DNA from: Rossellomorea marisflavi
Lineage (GTDB): Bacteria; Bacillota; Bacilli; Bacillales; Bacillaceae_B
NCBI RefSeq assembly: GCF_009806575.1
Contig: NZ_CP047095.1
Span: forward strand, 3,104,001-3,168,000
Length of the DNA: 64,000 bases
Direction of reading: 5' to 3'
The position numbers were made by a program, and so were the translations under genes. Positions 17,178 to 27,912 of the stretch are shown here, piece after piece (the first letter of the stretch is position 1; every line of letters starts with the position of its first letter). The notes beneath the pieces are model-generated. The model was not told the DNA's origin, searched no databases, and saw nothing but the letters and a program-made list of their open reading frames with translations.

Positions 17178-17461
17178 AGGTTGAGACAAAACGAAAAAGA
17201 TGCCATGAAATGACGAACACAATCGTATAGTTTCTTTATACCGCTCATGATTTCCGTGCAAGACTTCGCAGCCCGTGAGCCTCCTCGGCAGGCCCGCGGG
17301 GAGCCACTCTTCCAGCAGGGGTCTTCGTCTTGCACTCCAATCAACCGCTGGAAACGATAGAAAAATGTTTGTGAAATAAATGAAAAACCCGAACTCTTTT
17401 GCCTGATCGTAGGCAAACGAATTCGGGTTCTACTATGACTGAAACACGTTTGTCCCAGCCC
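17178..17461. repeat. Dispersed repeat with terminal inverted repeats, copy 2
   Basis: About 284 bp directly after mdh. Ends: GGTTGAGACAAAACG on the left and CGTTTGTCCCAGCC on the right, near-perfect inverted repeats. The core has 9-bp outer arms GTGCAAGAC (17256-17264) and GTCTTGCAC (17327-17335), enclosing GTGAGCCTCCTCGGC and a GC-rich centre. The hairpin part at 17384-17430 resembles that of the other copies but with several mismatches. It replaces any ordinary terminator after citZ-icd-mdh. Confidence 0.82.
17384..17430 (-). terminator. Hairpin inside repeat copy 2, likely terminator of citZ-icd-mdh
   Basis: The arms AAAACCCGAA and TTCGGGTTC, with an inner TTTGCC/GGCAAA pairing, lie 43-90 bases after the mdh stop. 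No other terminator is visible there. Confidence 0.5.
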
Positions 17462-17472
17462 CACGTACTATT

Positions 17473-18414
17473 TTACACCAATGCTTCCATGACGTTTTTG
17501 ACGGCACTTGCCGATTGGCCGAGTGCTGTTTTCTCTTCTTCCGTCAGTTCAAGCTCGATGATTTTCTCAAGACCGTTTCCACCAAGGATCGTTGGTACAC
17601 CAAGGTAAATTCCGTCATATCCATATTCGCCTTCAAGATAAGCGATGGCAGGGATGACGCGGCGTTGATCTTTGAGGATCGCTTCCACCATCTGAACGAG
17701 TGAAGCTGCAGGGGCATAGTAGGCACTTCCGTTTCCAAGAAGACCGACGATTTCCCCACCACCTTTACGCGTGCGCTCAACGATGGCATCGAGGCGATCT
17801 TTCGGAATCAATGTTTCAAGCGGGATTCCGCCTGCATAGGAATAGCGGATGAGCGGTACCATGTCGTCTCCATGTCCACCAAGAACGAAACCAGTAACGT
17901 CTTTCACTGATAGATTCAGTTCTTGGGCAACGAATGTACGGAAGCGGGCAGTATCAAGGACACCCGATTGACCGATGACGCGCTCTTTAGGGAATCCGGA
18001 CTCTTTGAACACCGTATAGGTCATGGCATCCACAGGGTTCGTTAATACGATGATGTAACAGTTTGGCGAGTACTTCACGATTTCCTGCGTCACGGACTTC
18101 ATGACTTTTTGGTTCGTCTGAACAAGATCATCACGGCTCATTCCAGGCTTACGCGCGATACCGGCTGTGATCACCACGATGTCCGAGTCCTTCGTATCTT
18201 CATAGTTCGACGTACCCATGATGTTCGAATCGAATCCTTGTACCGGACTTGCTTCGAGCATATCCAAAGCCTTTCCTTTGGTCGGATCTTCATTTTGCGG
18301 GATATCAACAAGCACCACATCAGAAAGTTCTTTTTGTGCAAGCATCAATGCTGTTGTGGCACCAGTGAATCCTCCACCGATTACTGAAACTTTTCTACGT
18401 TTGATTGTCATCAT
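17473..18414 (-). CDS. mdh: Malate dehydrogenase
   Basis: NAD-dependent malate/oxaloacetate step of the TCA cycle. The 313 residues match the Bacillus LDH-like Mdh (about 312). The NAD-binding Gly motif is GGGFTGA near the N-terminus, with VDIP ending the second strand. The catalytic His is in GGHGDDMVP, and substrate Arg residues are in [12 protein letters not shown] (mobile loop). It starts with ATG ATG after GGGGGAAG, and either ATG is possible. It follows icd after 58 bases in the citZ-icd-mdh order. Confidence 0.97.
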   Translation of the reverse strand: MMTIKRRKVSVIGGGFTGATTALMLAQKELSDVVLVDIPQNEDPTKGKALDMLEASPVQGFDSNIMGTSNYEDTKDSDIVVITAGIARKPGMSRDDLVQTNQKVMKSVTQEIVKYSPNCYIIVLTNPVDAMTYTVFKESGFPKERVIGQSGVLDTARFRTFVAQELNLSVKDVTGFVLGGHGDDMVPLIRYSYAGGIPLETLIPKDRLDAIVERTRKGGGEIVGLLGNGSAYYAPAASLVQMVEAILKDQRRVIPAIAYLEGEYGYDGIYLGVPTILGGNGLEKIIELELTEEEKTALGQSASAVKNVMEALV

Positions 18415-18472
18415 TGCTTCCCCCTGTTCTTATGTAAGACAGGAGCAGATTCTGCCCCTGTCAGTCAATGAA

Positions 18473-19741
18473 TTACATATTTTCGATCAAGGCTGTACCG
18501 AACTCTGAACATTTCACTTCTGTTGCTCCATCCATGAGACGGGCAAAGTCATATGTTACGACTTTGGAAGCGATTGTTTTTTCCATTGATTTCGTGATCA
18601 GATCTGCTGCTTCATTCCAACCGAGGTGCTCAAGAAGAAGAACGCCAGATAGGATGACAGAAGATGGATTCACTTTATCAAGGCCTGCATATTTAGGTGC
18701 AGTTCCGTGTGTTGCTTCGAAGATGGCATGGCCGGATTCATAGTTGATGTTTGCTCCAGGAGCAATTCCGATTCCACCAACTTGTGCAGCAAGGGCATCC
18801 GAGATGTAGTCACCGTTCAGGTTCATGGTCGCCACAACATCGAATTCAGCCGGACGCGTAAGGATTTGTTGAAGGAAGATATCCGCGATGGAATCTTTTA
18901 CGATGATCTTGCCGGCAGCTTCAGCATCAGCTTGTGCTTTGTTGGCAGCATCAAGACCGTCAGCATCCTTGATCTTATCGTATTGAGCCCATGTGAATAC
19001 TTTATCGCCGAATTCCTTTTCAGCAAGCTCGTAGCCCCAGTTTTTGAAAGCTCCTTCAGTGAACTTCATGATGTTTCCTTTGTGGACTAGGGTTACAGAC
19101 TTGCGGCCTTCTGTGATCGCATAGTTGATGGCAGCGCGCACAAGACGGCTTGTCCCTTCTTCTGATACAGGTTTGATCCCGATCCCGGATGTTTCAGGGA
19201 AACGGATCTTGTTGACACCCATTTCATCTTGAAGGAAGCTGATCAATTTTTTCACTTCATCAGAACCCTTTGCATACTCGATACCGGCATAGATATCTTC
19301 TGTGTTTTCACGGAAGATGACCATATCCGTATCTTCAGGACGCTTCACCGGTGAAGGTACGCCTTCGAAGTAGCGTACAGGGCGAAGACATGTGAACAGG
19401 TCAAGCTCTTGACGCAGTGCTACGTTCAATGAGCGGATCCCGCCTCCTACAGGAGTTGTCAGTGGTCCTTTGATCGCGATGAAGTATTCGCGGATCGCTT
19501 CAAGCGTTTCTGCAGGGAGCCATTCACCCGTTTTGTTGAATGCTTTTTCACCGGCATACACTTCTTTCCACTCGATCTTGCGCTCACCGTTGTACGCTTT
19601 TTCAACGGCAGCATCAAGGACGCGCTGAGAGGAAGCCCAGATATCCGGACCAGTTCCGTCTCCTTCGATAAATGGTACGATCGGATGATTCGGGACGTTC
19701 AATTGGCCATTCTCATTCGTGATTTTTTCAGCTTGTGTCAT
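18473..19741 (-). CDS. icd: NADP-dependent isocitrate dehydrogenase
   Basis: Oxidative decarboxylation of isocitrate to 2-oxoglutarate. The start is the ATG at 19741 (MTQAEK), with GGAGG eight bases upstream; the frame is open to 19756 but has no RBS there. This gives 422 residues, matching the Bacillus enzyme (423). The substrate loop [14 protein letters not shown] carries the isocitrate-binding Ser, equivalent to the phosphorylated Ser of enteric Icd. [11 protein letters not shown] and the C-terminal [12 protein letters not shown] (NADP site) are typical. Middle gene of citZ-icd-mdh. Confidence 0.97.
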   Translation of the reverse strand: MTQAEKITNENGQLNVPNHPIVPFIEGDGTGPDIWASSQRVLDAAVEKAYNGERKIEWKEVYAGEKAFNKTGEWLPAETLEAIREYFIAIKGPLTTPVGGGIRSLNVALRQELDLFTCLRPVRYFEGVPSPVKRPEDTDMVIFRENTEDIYAGIEYAKGSDEVKKLISFLQDEMGVNKIRFPETSGIGIKPVSEEGTSRLVRAAINYAITEGRKSVTLVHKGNIMKFTEGAFKNWGYELAEKEFGDKVFTWAQYDKIKDADGLDAANKAQADAEAAGKIIVKDSIADIFLQQILTRPAEFDVVATMNLNGDYISDALAAQVGGIGIAPGANINYESGHAIFEATHGTAPKYAGLDKVNPSSVILSGVLLLEHLGWNEAADLITKSMEKTIASKVVTYDFARLMDGATEVKCSEFGTALIENM

Positions 19742-19858
19742 GTATGTACCCTCCATTTACTCATTATCAAAGGGAACAACGCCCATCGCTGTGAGCATGT
19801 CATTCCCTTTATCTATTACTATTACACCAATATTTTGAGTGTTTGTAAATATCGGTGA

Positions 19859-20977
19859 TTAACCTCTTTCGCTTACCGGCACGTATTCTTGCTTCCCAGG
19901 CCCGATATAATCGGCACGAGGACGGATCAGACGGTTGTCGGAATATTGCTCAAGGATATGTGCAAGCCAGCCCGATACCCTGCTGACCGCAAAGATCGGC
20001 GTGAACAGATCATGGTCGATCCCAAGGCTGTGATAGACGGACGCAGAATAGAAATCGACGTTCGGTGGAAGATCCTTCTTCGAGGTGAACGTTGCATCCA
20101 CTTTCTCGGAGATTTCGTAGTATTTGCCTTGTCCCGTCAGCTCGGTTAGGCGCTTCGACATTTCCTTAAGATGCTTGGCACGAGGGTCCCCTTGACGATA
20201 GACGCGGTGTCCGAAGCCCATGATTTTCTCTTTTTTCTCCAGCTTTTCAAGTACGTACTCTTCAGCCTTATCGACGCTTCCGATTTCAGTGAGCATCTTC
20301 ATGACCTGTTCATTCGCACCACCGTGAAGCGGACCTTTCAACGCGCCGATGGCCGCCGTGACACCAGAATAGACATCTGATAGAGTGGCAACGCATACAC
20401 GGGCCGTGAAGGTAGACGCATTCAGTTCGTGGTCGGCATGAAGGACGAGCGCTTTGTTGAACGCTTCGATTTCAACCGGTTCAGGTGTTTTGCCGTTCAG
20501 CATATACAGGAAGTTCGCCGCAAAGTTCAAATCCTTGCGAGGCGCAATCGGCTCCTGTCCGTTACGGATGCGTGCGAATGACGTGACGATCGTCGGGATC
20601 TTCGCCTGAAGGCGCACGGCTTTCATGTAGTTTTCCTGTGGATCCATGACATCCGCCTTGTCATCATACAGGCCAAGCATGGATACCGCCGTCCTGAGTG
20701 CTGCCATCGGGTGGACTTCCTTGGTATTGTACATCTTGAAATGCTCGATCACCTCAGGTGGAAGAGCTGCATTTTCTGCAAGCAGGTTGGATAGCTCTTC
20801 CAACTCTCCTGCAGTAGGAAGCTTAAGATGCCACAATAAGTAGATAACCTCTTCGAAACTAGCATTATTTGCTAGATCGTCGATATTGTAGCCTACGTAT
20901 GTAAGAGTGTCATCAATGATGGAACTGATGGATGACGTAGTAGCTACAATTCCTTCTAATCCGCGAGTCGCTGTCAT
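19859..20977 (-). CDS. citZ: Citrate synthase
   Basis: Condenses acetyl-CoA and oxaloacetate, the entry step of the TCA cycle. The 372 residues fit the short Gram-positive type (CitZ 372). Catalytic residues sit in HADHELNAS and GPLHGGANE (active-site His), MGFGHRVYR and the conserved Asp of VDFYSASVY. First gene of citZ-icd-mdh; 117 bases separate it from icd. The upstream region has a sigma-A promoter and a cre-like site (21186-21228), giving an untranslated leader of about 200 bases. Confidence 0.96.
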   Translation of the reverse strand: MTATRGLEGIVATTSSISSIIDDTLTYVGYNIDDLANNASFEEVIYLLWHLKLPTAGELEELSNLLAENAALPPEVIEHFKMYNTKEVHPMAALRTAVSMLGLYDDKADVMDPQENYMKAVRLQAKIPTIVTSFARIRNGQEPIAPRKDLNFAANFLYMLNGKTPEPVEIEAFNKALVLHADHELNASTFTARVCVATLSDVYSGVTAAIGALKGPLHGGANEQVMKMLTEIGSVDKAEEYVLEKLEKKEKIMGFGHRVYRQGDPRAKHLKEMSKRLTELTGQGKYYEISEKVDATFTSKKDLPPNVDFYSASVYHSLGIDHDLFTPIFAVSRVSGWLAHILEQYSDNRLIRPRADYIGPGKQEYVPVSERG

Positions 20978-21185
20978 AATAATCTCTCCTTTGTTTAATT
21001 ACTTCTACCCATTTCCCTATGAGCTTAAAACCCTAGCCATCGCCGTGCGATAAGCTTCAGGATCTTTAAAAGAACGATTGACCGTGAAGTGAGCGATTGC
21101 TCACCCAGCCAGCAAAAAATGATTCCCCGCCCCATCTTTGTCATATTATGACGATCTGCGAGCTTGGGATACGCTTACATTTCCT

Positions 21186-21228
21186 ATTATAAACAATACT
21201 CAGACTTTTGTGAATGAAAACGCATTAA
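21186..21228 (-). promoter_or_regulatory. citZ promoter with adjoining cre-like site
   Basis: Minus strand: TTCACA (21209-21214), 17-bp spacer, TATAAT (21186-21191), a strong sigma-A promoter. Directly upstream of the -35, TGAAAACGCATTAA (21215-21228, plus strand) fits 12 of 14 positions of the CcpA cre consensus TGWAANCGNTNWCA. The transcript would carry a leader of about 200 bases before citZ that contains a perfect GTGAGC-AATC-GCTCAC hairpin. Catabolite repression of citZ is known in B. subtilis; the precise site use here is inference. Confidence 0.6.
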
Positions 21229-21313
21229 TTTATGCAAATTATTTTTCTAGTAAAATAAACCACTCCGATTTTCCCACGCATACACTCGCATATCCGGTAT
21301 GCTCTTTCCAAAT

Positions 21314-21349
21314 GAAAGAAAGCCCCTCCCCTGATGGGATGGGGCTTTC
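21314..21349 (-). terminator. Terminator downstream of ytwI
   Basis: Minus strand: GAAAGCCCC-(14 nt)-GGGGCTTTC followed by TTTC, about ten bases after the ytwI stop. Confidence 0.75.
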
Positions 21350-21358
21350 ACTCCGTCT

Positions 21359-21817
21359 CTAAGCGATCATTTCATATACCTTCATGGCAAGATAGGCGAT
21401 CCCTGCTCCGATAAGGGGACCGACAGCGACCCCCTTGAATACGGCAACCGCGATGACGGTACCAAGTACGAGTGCCGTCGTGATGTGGGGATCGTTTTCC
21501 AGGAGGGTCAATCCATTCTTGGCGATGATGGCCACTGCCATCCCGGATATCAATGCAATCCAAGCGTACGGGGACTTCATGGATGAAATGAGATCCTTGA
21601 AGCCGATCTCACCCGTGGCGATGGGGGCAAGCACGGCGATCGTGATGATGGTCACCCCCCAGTTGATGCCTTTACCGGAGATCGTGCTGAAAATCTTCTC
21701 GTCTGCACCCAGCACACGAAGGATAATCAATACAGCCGATGCAATGATGATGGATTGGTTCTTGGCTACGAACCCGATCCCTAATAATAATAGTAAAAAT
21801 AATAAAGGCTGGGACAA
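21359..21817 (-). CDS. ytwI: UPF0756 (DUF441) membrane protein YtwI
   Basis: A 152-residue integral membrane protein with four hydrophobic segments (about 4-24, 50-70, 80-100, 113-140). It belongs to the DUF441/UPF0756 family, whose function is unknown. The start is TTG, with AGGAGG nine bases upstream and no suitable ATG. It stands alone between citZ and the divergent ytvI, as in B. subtilis, and has its own terminator. Beyond membrane location, nothing can be said about its role. Confidence 0.88.
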   Translation of the reverse strand: MSQPLLFLLLLLGIGFVAKNQSIIIASAVLIILRVLGADEKIFSTISGKGINWGVTIITIAVLAPIATGEIGFKDLISSMKSPYAWIALISGMAVAIIAKNGLTLLENDPHITTALVLGTVIAVAVFKGVAVGPLIGAGIAYLAMKVYEMIA

Positions 21818-21953
21818 GCCATCCTTCCTCCTCTCTATCTCCGTTCAATCGTTATCCTACCATACCAACGGCTGTTAACAAACAGGGTTGAAAACTATCT
21901 TTCCGTTCTTACCTGAATTAAAATAGAATAGACTAGCTTTAGGAGGGATGCCG

Positions 21954-23066
21954 TTGAACCTGGAGTATTTATATCGATTCATTCGTTTTCTCATTGTCGT
22001 GGCCATCGTGAGCCTAGCGTTCGTTGCCCTGTTTTACATATGGAAACTCGCTTACCCTTTTGTGATCGCCATTGCCATCGCCTTCCTGATGAACCCCTTG
22101 GTGAATGTTCTCGAAAAAAAGGCGAGGTTTCCGCGCATATGGGCCGTGACCCTTTCCCTGCTCATGATTGTATCAGCTTTTGCCGGATTAATCACCCTGC
22201 TGATTGCGGAAATTGTCTCAGGAGCCAATTATCTGGCAGAAGTTTTGCCTAAACATGTCGAAACCCTCGTGGATTACGGAGAGGATGTCATAGCCGGGAA
22301 GGTCATGCCGTTCTATGAGCAGGTGTCCGGTTTGTTCAAGAATCTCGATGCAGGACAGCAGGATACCGTCATGGAAAATATACAGGCCGCAGGAACGAAA
22401 ATCGCCACTTCTGCAGGGGACTTCCTTCAAAATTTCTTCACGAGGCTCCCGCAGCTCGTTTCGTGGATCCCGAATGCTGCCACTGTGCTGATTTTCTCTG
22501 CACTGGCCACCTTTTTCATCAGTAAGGACTGGTATACATTATCCTCAAGAGCGGAAAGGTTTATTCCCGGGAAAGCCATGACAAGCGGCAGGAAGGTGAT
22601 TGTCGACTTGAAAAAGGCACTATTCGGCTTAATCAGGGCACAGTTCACCCTGATCTCCATCACCGCCATCATGGTCCTGATCGGACTTCTGATCCTGAAA
22701 GTCGACTATGCCATCACCATCGCGCTTGTGACCGGACTTGTGGATCTGATGCCATACCTTGGTACCGGAGTCGTATTCGTCCCATGGATCGCCTATGAAT
22801 TCATCACGGGGAATATGGGTCTCGGGATCGGATTGTCCGTCCTCTATGTTGTCGTGATTGTGCAAAGGCAGATCATGGAGCCGAAAATCCTCTCTTCCAG
22901 TATCGGACTTGACCCACTTGCGACACTTGTGGCCCTTTTTGTCGGCTTCAAGCTCATCGGTTTCCTCGGTCTCATCGTCGGCCCCATCGTCCTCGTCATC
23001 GGACAGACGCTTCACCGTGCGGGGGTGTTCAAGGACACTTGGCGATTCATCATCGGAGAAAAATGA
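21954..23066 (+). CDS. ytvI: Sporulation integral membrane protein YtvI (AI-2E/PerM family)
   Basis: About 370 residues with seven or eight hydrophobic segments in the AI-2E/PerM transporter pattern: two N-terminal helices (about 8-45), one near 60-85, then a soluble stretch (about 90-155) and a membrane-rich C-terminal half with the family signature DLMPYLGTGVVFVPW and a final VGPIVLVIGQ helix. Membership indicates a transporter or exporter; the substrate is unknown. AGGAGG is seven bases before a TTG (21954) but only one base before the ATG at 21948, so TTG is the better start. Divergent from ytwI. Confidence 0.87.
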   Translation: MNLEYLYRFIRFLIVVAIVSLAFVALFYIWKLAYPFVIAIAIAFLMNPLVNVLEKKARFPRIWAVTLSLLMIVSAFAGLITLLIAEIVSGANYLAEVLPKHVETLVDYGEDVIAGKVMPFYEQVSGLFKNLDAGQQDTVMENIQAAGTKIATSAGDFLQNFFTRLPQLVSWIPNAATVLIFSALATFFISKDWYTLSSRAERFIPGKAMTSGRKVIVDLKKALFGLIRAQFTLISITAIMVLIGLLILKVDYAITIALVTGLVDLMPYLGTGVVFVPWIAYEFITGNMGLGIGLSVLYVVVIVQRQIMEPKILSSSIGLDPLATLVALFVGFKLIGFLGLIVGPIVLVIGQTLHRAGVFKDTWRFIIGEK

Positions 23067-23071
23067 TATAA

Positions 23072-23368
23072 GGGGTTGGGACAAAACTAAAAAGGTACGA
23101 TCTAATGACGGACACGATCCGTATAGGTTCTTAATACCGCTCATGATTTCCGTGCAAGACTTCGCTTTCCCCGGGTAGCCCGTGTGCCTCCTCGGCAAGC
23201 CTGCGGGATCTCACATCAGCTACTCTTCCCGCAGGAATCTACGTCTTGCACCCCAATCAACCGCTGGATACGATGATGGTCATGAAACAAAGTAAAAACC
23301 CGAATTCATTTGCTTATCGCAGGCAAATGAATTCGGGTTTTACTATGACTTAAACACGTTTGTCGCCT
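23072..23368. repeat. Dispersed repeat with terminal inverted repeats, copy 3 (best preserved)
   Basis: About 297 bp filling the gap between convergent ytvI and fxsA. Ends: GGTTGGGACAAAAC and GTTTGTCGCC. Outer core arms GTGCAAGAC (23152-23160) and GTCTTGCAC (23243-23251) are perfectly complementary, enclosing GTGCCTCCTCGGC, GCGGGATCTCAC and CTCTTCCCGCAGGA. The right third is a perfect 19-bp hairpin (23295-23313 with 23323-23341). It starts within ten bases of one stop codon and ends within 12 bases of another. No conserved ORF, so a MITE-like or regulatory element is likely. Confidence 0.85.
23295..23341. terminator. Perfect 19-bp hairpin in repeat copy 3, bidirectional terminator candidate
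   Basis: AAAACCCGAATTCATTTGC, nine-base loop, then the exact complement ending GGGTTTT. It sits between the convergent ytvI and fxsA genes, with A/T runs at both ends, so it could terminate both. Confidence 0.65.
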
Positions 23369-23379
23369 CTTTTCCGCGT

Positions 23380-23766
23380 TCAGCGATAGATGATGACATT
23401 CCGGTTCCTTCCCCATCTCCTGAACAGCCTGAAGAGGAAGGGCTTTATCATACTGCGCGTCGGCGGCAGCAACAGGATGAGTCCGAGCAGATCGGAAACA
23501 AATCCCGGCAGGATGAGGAGAAAGCCGCCTGCTGCAATGCAGAGGCCATCTGTGACGTGTCCGCCTGGCATGCGCCCGCTCTGGATATCCTGCTGGACTT
23601 TCCGGATTGCATCGAGACCCTGCTTCTTAGCAAGGAATGCCCCAAGGAGCCCCGTCAGGATCATGAGGGAGATGGTAGGGAAAGCTCCGATCAGATGACC
23701 CGACCAGATCAACAGGCTGATTTCAACAAATGGAAAGATGATGAGGGAAGCGAGAATGTATTTCAT
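23380..23766 (-). CDS. fxsA: FxsA family membrane protein
   Basis: A 128-residue membrane protein with two N-terminal helices (about 5-22 and 26-44), the conserved lumen-side pattern DAIRKVQQDIQSGRMPGG and a further membrane stretch (about 74-97: AAGGFLLILPGFVSDLLGL), ending in a basic cytoplasmic tail. FxsA in E. coli relieves F-plasmid exclusion of phage T7; in Bacillus its role is unknown. GAGGA precedes the ATG by eight bases. Alone, downstream of pyk after a terminator. Confidence 0.88.
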   Translation of the reverse strand: MKYILASLIIFPFVEISLLIWSGHLIGAFPTISLMILTGLLGAFLAKKQGLDAIRKVQQDIQSGRMPGGHVTDGLCIAAGGFLLILPGFVSDLLGLILLLPPTRSMIKPFLFRLFRRWGRNRNVIIYR

Positions 23767-23832
23767 GAATGGATTCCTCCAGACGCTTTATCGTTTCACC
23801 CAGTATAGCACAGGTCGGGTCAGAACCCATAC

Positions 23833-23864
23833 AAAAAGGCCGGAACCAACTATTGGTTCCGGCC
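23833..23864 (-). terminator. Terminator of pfkA-pyk
   Basis: Minus strand: GGCCGGAACCAA-TAG-TTGGTTCCGGCC, a perfect 12-bp stem, then TTTTTG. It lies ten bases after the pyk stop. Confidence 0.92.
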
Positions 23865-23874
23865 CTACTATTTA

Positions 23875-25635
23875 TTAGAGGATGCTTGCCTGGCCGTTGT
23901 AAACGACTCCGCGTGTCGCATCAACCGTGATTTCCTGTCCATCTTGGAACAATGCAGTGGCGTTTTCCACTCCAACGATCACAGGGATACCGAGGTTGAT
24001 CCCTACAACTGCTGCGTGACTTGTCAGACCGCCTTCTTCCACGATCAATGCTGAGCATTTCTCGAGGGCAGGCATCATTTCTTTATCCGTTCCGATTGTA
24101 ACGAGGACGGATCCTTCTTCTGTCTTGCTTACCGCTTCTTCAGCAGATGAAGCAACGACCGCTTTACCGAATGCAGATTTGCGTCCGATTCCTTGACCTT
24201 TCGCTACGATGTCACCGACAACGTGAATCTTCATAAGGTTTGTTGTACCGGATTCTCCGATTGGAACACCAGCCGTGATGACGATCAGGTCACCATGTTT
24301 AGTCATACCGGAATTCATGCTCTCATCGACTGCCATTTGAAGCATTTCATCCGTTGTGGAAGCTTTTTGACCCATGGTAGGGAATACACCCCATACAAGT
24401 GCCAATCTTCTTGTAACGGAATCATCGCTTGTGACGGCAACAATCGGCGCCTTCGGACGGTATTTCGAGATCATACGAGCCGTATGTCCGCTTTCCGTCG
24501 GAGCAACGATGGCGTTCACGTCAAGATTGATGGCAGTATGAGCGACGGATTGTCCGATTGCATCGGTCATGTTGTGCTCACAGTCTTTGATGCGTGCAGA
24601 AAGGATGGCGCTTGAATCAAGAGCCTGCTCTGCTCTTGAAGCGATGCTGTGCATGGTTTCAACAGCTTCGACAGGATAGCTTCCTGCTGCCGTTTCCCCT
24701 GAAAGCATGATGGCATCCGTTCCATCGAAGATCGCATTGGCGACGTCACTTGCTTCCGCCCTTGTCGGACGCGGGTTGCGCTGCATGGAATCAAGCATTT
24801 GAGTAGCCGTGATGACCGGTTTACCCTGTGCATTACACTTTTTGATGAGCATTTTCTGTACAAGAGGTACTTCTTCAGCAGGGATCTCAACACCAAGATC
24901 TCCACGTGCTACCATCAAACCGTCGGAAACTTCAAGGATTTCATCGATATTATCGACACCCTCCTGATTTTCGATTTTAGGGATGATGTGGATATGAGAT
25001 GCGTTATGCTCTTCAAGAAGCTGGCGGATCTCAAGGACGTCAGACGCACGGCGAACGAATGAAGCCGCGATGAAATCAATCCCCTGTTCGATACCGAAGA
25101 TGATATCATTGGCATCTTTTTCGGTGATTCCAGGAAGATTCACTGAGACGCCTGGTACGTTGACACCTTTTTTGTTTTTAAGGGCACCACTGTTGTTGAT
25201 GACCGTGTGGATTTCCCCGTTTGCTTTATCGATCTTTGTGACTTCAAGTCCGATCAATCCATCATCAAGAAGGATTTTGGAGCCTTCATGTACATCATCG
25301 ATCAATCCTTCATAGGAAACAGAGAACTTGTCCACTGTACCGACAACTTCTTGCATGGACACAATGATATTTTTCCCTTTTTCAAGCTCGATGCCGCCGT
25401 TTTCCATGGTATGCGTACGGATTTCAGGTCCTTTTGTATCAAGGAGGATCCCGATATTTTTACCGGCTTTGGCAGCTGCTTCACGGATATTGATGATCCG
25501 TTGTCCGTGCTCTTCAAAGTCACCGTGTGAGAAATTCAGGCGGGTCACATTCATACCAGCATCGATAAGCTGGGATAGTTTCTCTACGCTTTCACTGGCA
25601 GGTCCGATCGTACATACAATTTTTGTTTTTCTCAT
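23875..25635 (-). CDS. pyk: Pyruvate kinase with C-terminal phosphohistidine-like domain
   Basis: Last glycolytic step, PEP + ADP to pyruvate + ATP. The 586 residues correspond to the long Bacillus type. The N-terminus is [14 protein letters not shown]; the active-site block is [17 protein letters not shown] followed by [12 protein letters not shown] and ATQMLDSM. The extra C-terminal domain (about 475-586) resembles the PEP-utiliser swivelling domain, with [13 protein letters not shown] including the TSH triplet. It starts 30 bases after pfkA, so the two form one operon. Confidence 0.97.
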   Translation of the reverse strand: MRKTKIVCTIGPASESVEKLSQLIDAGMNVTRLNFSHGDFEEHGQRIINIREAAAKAGKNIGILLDTKGPEIRTHTMENGGIELEKGKNIIVSMQEVVGTVDKFSVSYEGLIDDVHEGSKILLDDGLIGLEVTKIDKANGEIHTVINNSGALKNKKGVNVPGVSVNLPGITEKDANDIIFGIEQGIDFIAASFVRRASDVLEIRQLLEEHNASHIHIIPKIENQEGVDNIDEILEVSDGLMVARGDLGVEIPAEEVPLVQKMLIKKCNAQGKPVITATQMLDSMQRNPRPTRAEASDVANAIFDGTDAIMLSGETAAGSYPVEAVETMHSIASRAEQALDSSAILSARIKDCEHNMTDAIGQSVAHTAINLDVNAIVAPTESGHTARMISKYRPKAPIVAVTSDDSVTRRLALVWGVFPTMGQKASTTDEMLQMAVDESMNSGMTKHGDLIVITAGVPIGESGTTNLMKIHVVGDIVAKGQGIGRKSAFGKAVVASSAEEAVSKTEEGSVLVTIGTDKEMMPALEKCSALIVEEGGLTSHAAVVGINLGIPVIVGVENATALFQDGQEITVDATRGVVYNGQASIL

Positions 25636-25665
25636 TTTGTTACCTCCTGGGTTTGTACTTCTTTA

Positions 25666-26727
<1,062 letters not shown>

Positions 26728-26884
26728 CTACTTATTATGGTCCAATGATACAAGGTTTATTTCTAAAATACCATGAAGAATAGCGGTTCTCAACAAGTTC
26801 CTCCTTCTCGGTGCAAAAGACGAAATGTTCACTTAACTGAAACCGATTAATCTTCCTTTTTATGACAGAAACCATCCTGAAAGA

Positions 26885-26924
26885 GAAAAGGACCGACAAA
26901 AGTCTTTATCCACTTTGTCAGTCC
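26885..26924 (-). terminator. Terminator of accD-accA
   Basis: Minus strand: GGACTGACAAAG pairs with CTTTTGTCGGTCC (one wobble, one bulge), followed by TTTTCTCTTT. Eight bases after the accA stop. Confidence 0.8.
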
Positions 26925-26931
26925 GCATTCT

Positions 26932-27912
26932 TTATGATTTTACCCCGATACGATCATTTAAAACAGTATACTCGCCAATTGCCTTAAATTTATCATAACG
27001 ATGCTGGACGAGCTCCTCTTTCGACAGAGAGATCAGCTCTTTAAGGGATCGTTTCAATACGGCTTCGATCTTTTCGGATTGGGTTTTGACATCTTTGTGT
27101 GCCCCGCCCTTGACTTCTTCGATGATTTCATCGACGATGCCCAGTTCCTTCAGATCCGGTGCCGTGATCTTCATTGATTCAGCTGCCTTTTTGGCTTGGG
27201 TCGCGTCCTTCCAAAGGATGGCGGCCGCGCCTTCAGGGGAGATGACAGAGTACGTGGAATTCTCCAGCATGTGGATATGATTCCCGACTCCGAGTGCTAG
27301 GGCACCACCGCTTCCCCCTTCTCCGATGACGATACAGATGACAGGGACGGTCAGGCCGGCCATTTCCACCAGATTCCTGGCGATGGCTTCACTTTGCCCC
27401 CTCTCCTCTGCTGCTTTACCGGGGTAGGCACCCTTCGTATCAATGAAGCAGATGATCGGACGATTGAACTTATCGGCCTGCTTCATGAGGCGAAGCGCCT
27501 TGCGGTACCCTTCAGGATGAGGCATCCCGAAGTTGCGCCTGATGTTTTCCTTCGTATCTTTTCCCCGCTGATGGCCGATGATGGTCACAGGCACCCCGTG
27601 GAAACGGCCGACTCCGGAAACGATCGCTTCATCATCCCCGTAGGTGCGATCACCGTGCATCTCCATGAAATCAGAGAATAGATTTTCGATATAATCGAGG
27701 GTGGTGGGGCGATTCGGATGACGGGCGACTTGAACCCTCTCCCACGGTTTCATGTTCTCATAAATATCCTGTTCAAGCTTCTGAAGCCTGTTTTCAAGCT
27801 TTTCGATTTCATTGGAAAGATCCACGTCTGAATCCTTCGTGAACTCCTTCAGCTCGGAAATCTTCTTCTTCAGCTCGAATACCGGCTTTTCAAATTCCAT
27901 TTCATTTACCAT
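26932..27912 (-). CDS. accA: Acetyl-CoA carboxylase carboxyltransferase subunit alpha
   Basis: With AccD forms the carboxyltransferase that makes malonyl-CoA for fatty acid synthesis. The 326 residues match. The N-terminal helix region ([14 protein letters not shown]) precedes the crotonase-like domain with [33 protein letters not shown] and [12 protein letters not shown] (oxyanion glycines). The start ATG at 27912 overlaps the accD stop by seven bases; a second Met four codons on is an alternative. The overlap indicates coupled synthesis of the two subunits. Confidence 0.96.
   Translation of the reverse strand: MVNEMEFEKPVFELKKKISELKEFTKDSDVDLSNEIEKLENRLQKLEQDIYENMKPWERVQVARHPNRPTTLDYIENLFSDFMEMHGDRTYGDDEAIVSGVGRFHGVPVTIIGHQRGKDTKENIRRNFGMPHPEGYRKALRLMKQADKFNRPIICFIDTKGAYPGKAAEERGQSEAIARNLVEMAGLTVPVICIVIGEGGSGGALALGVGNHIHMLENSTYSVISPEGAAAILWKDATQAKKAAESMKITAPDLKELGIVDEIIEEVKGGAHKDVKTQSEKIEAVLKRSLKELISLSKEELVQHRYDKFKAIGEYTVLNDRIGVKS

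Noticed and set aside
22629-23198. 189-codon minus-strand frame over ytvI and repeat copy 3
   Set aside because: Shadow of ytvI running into a non-coding repeat; Asp/Asp-Glu strings typical of antisense reading.
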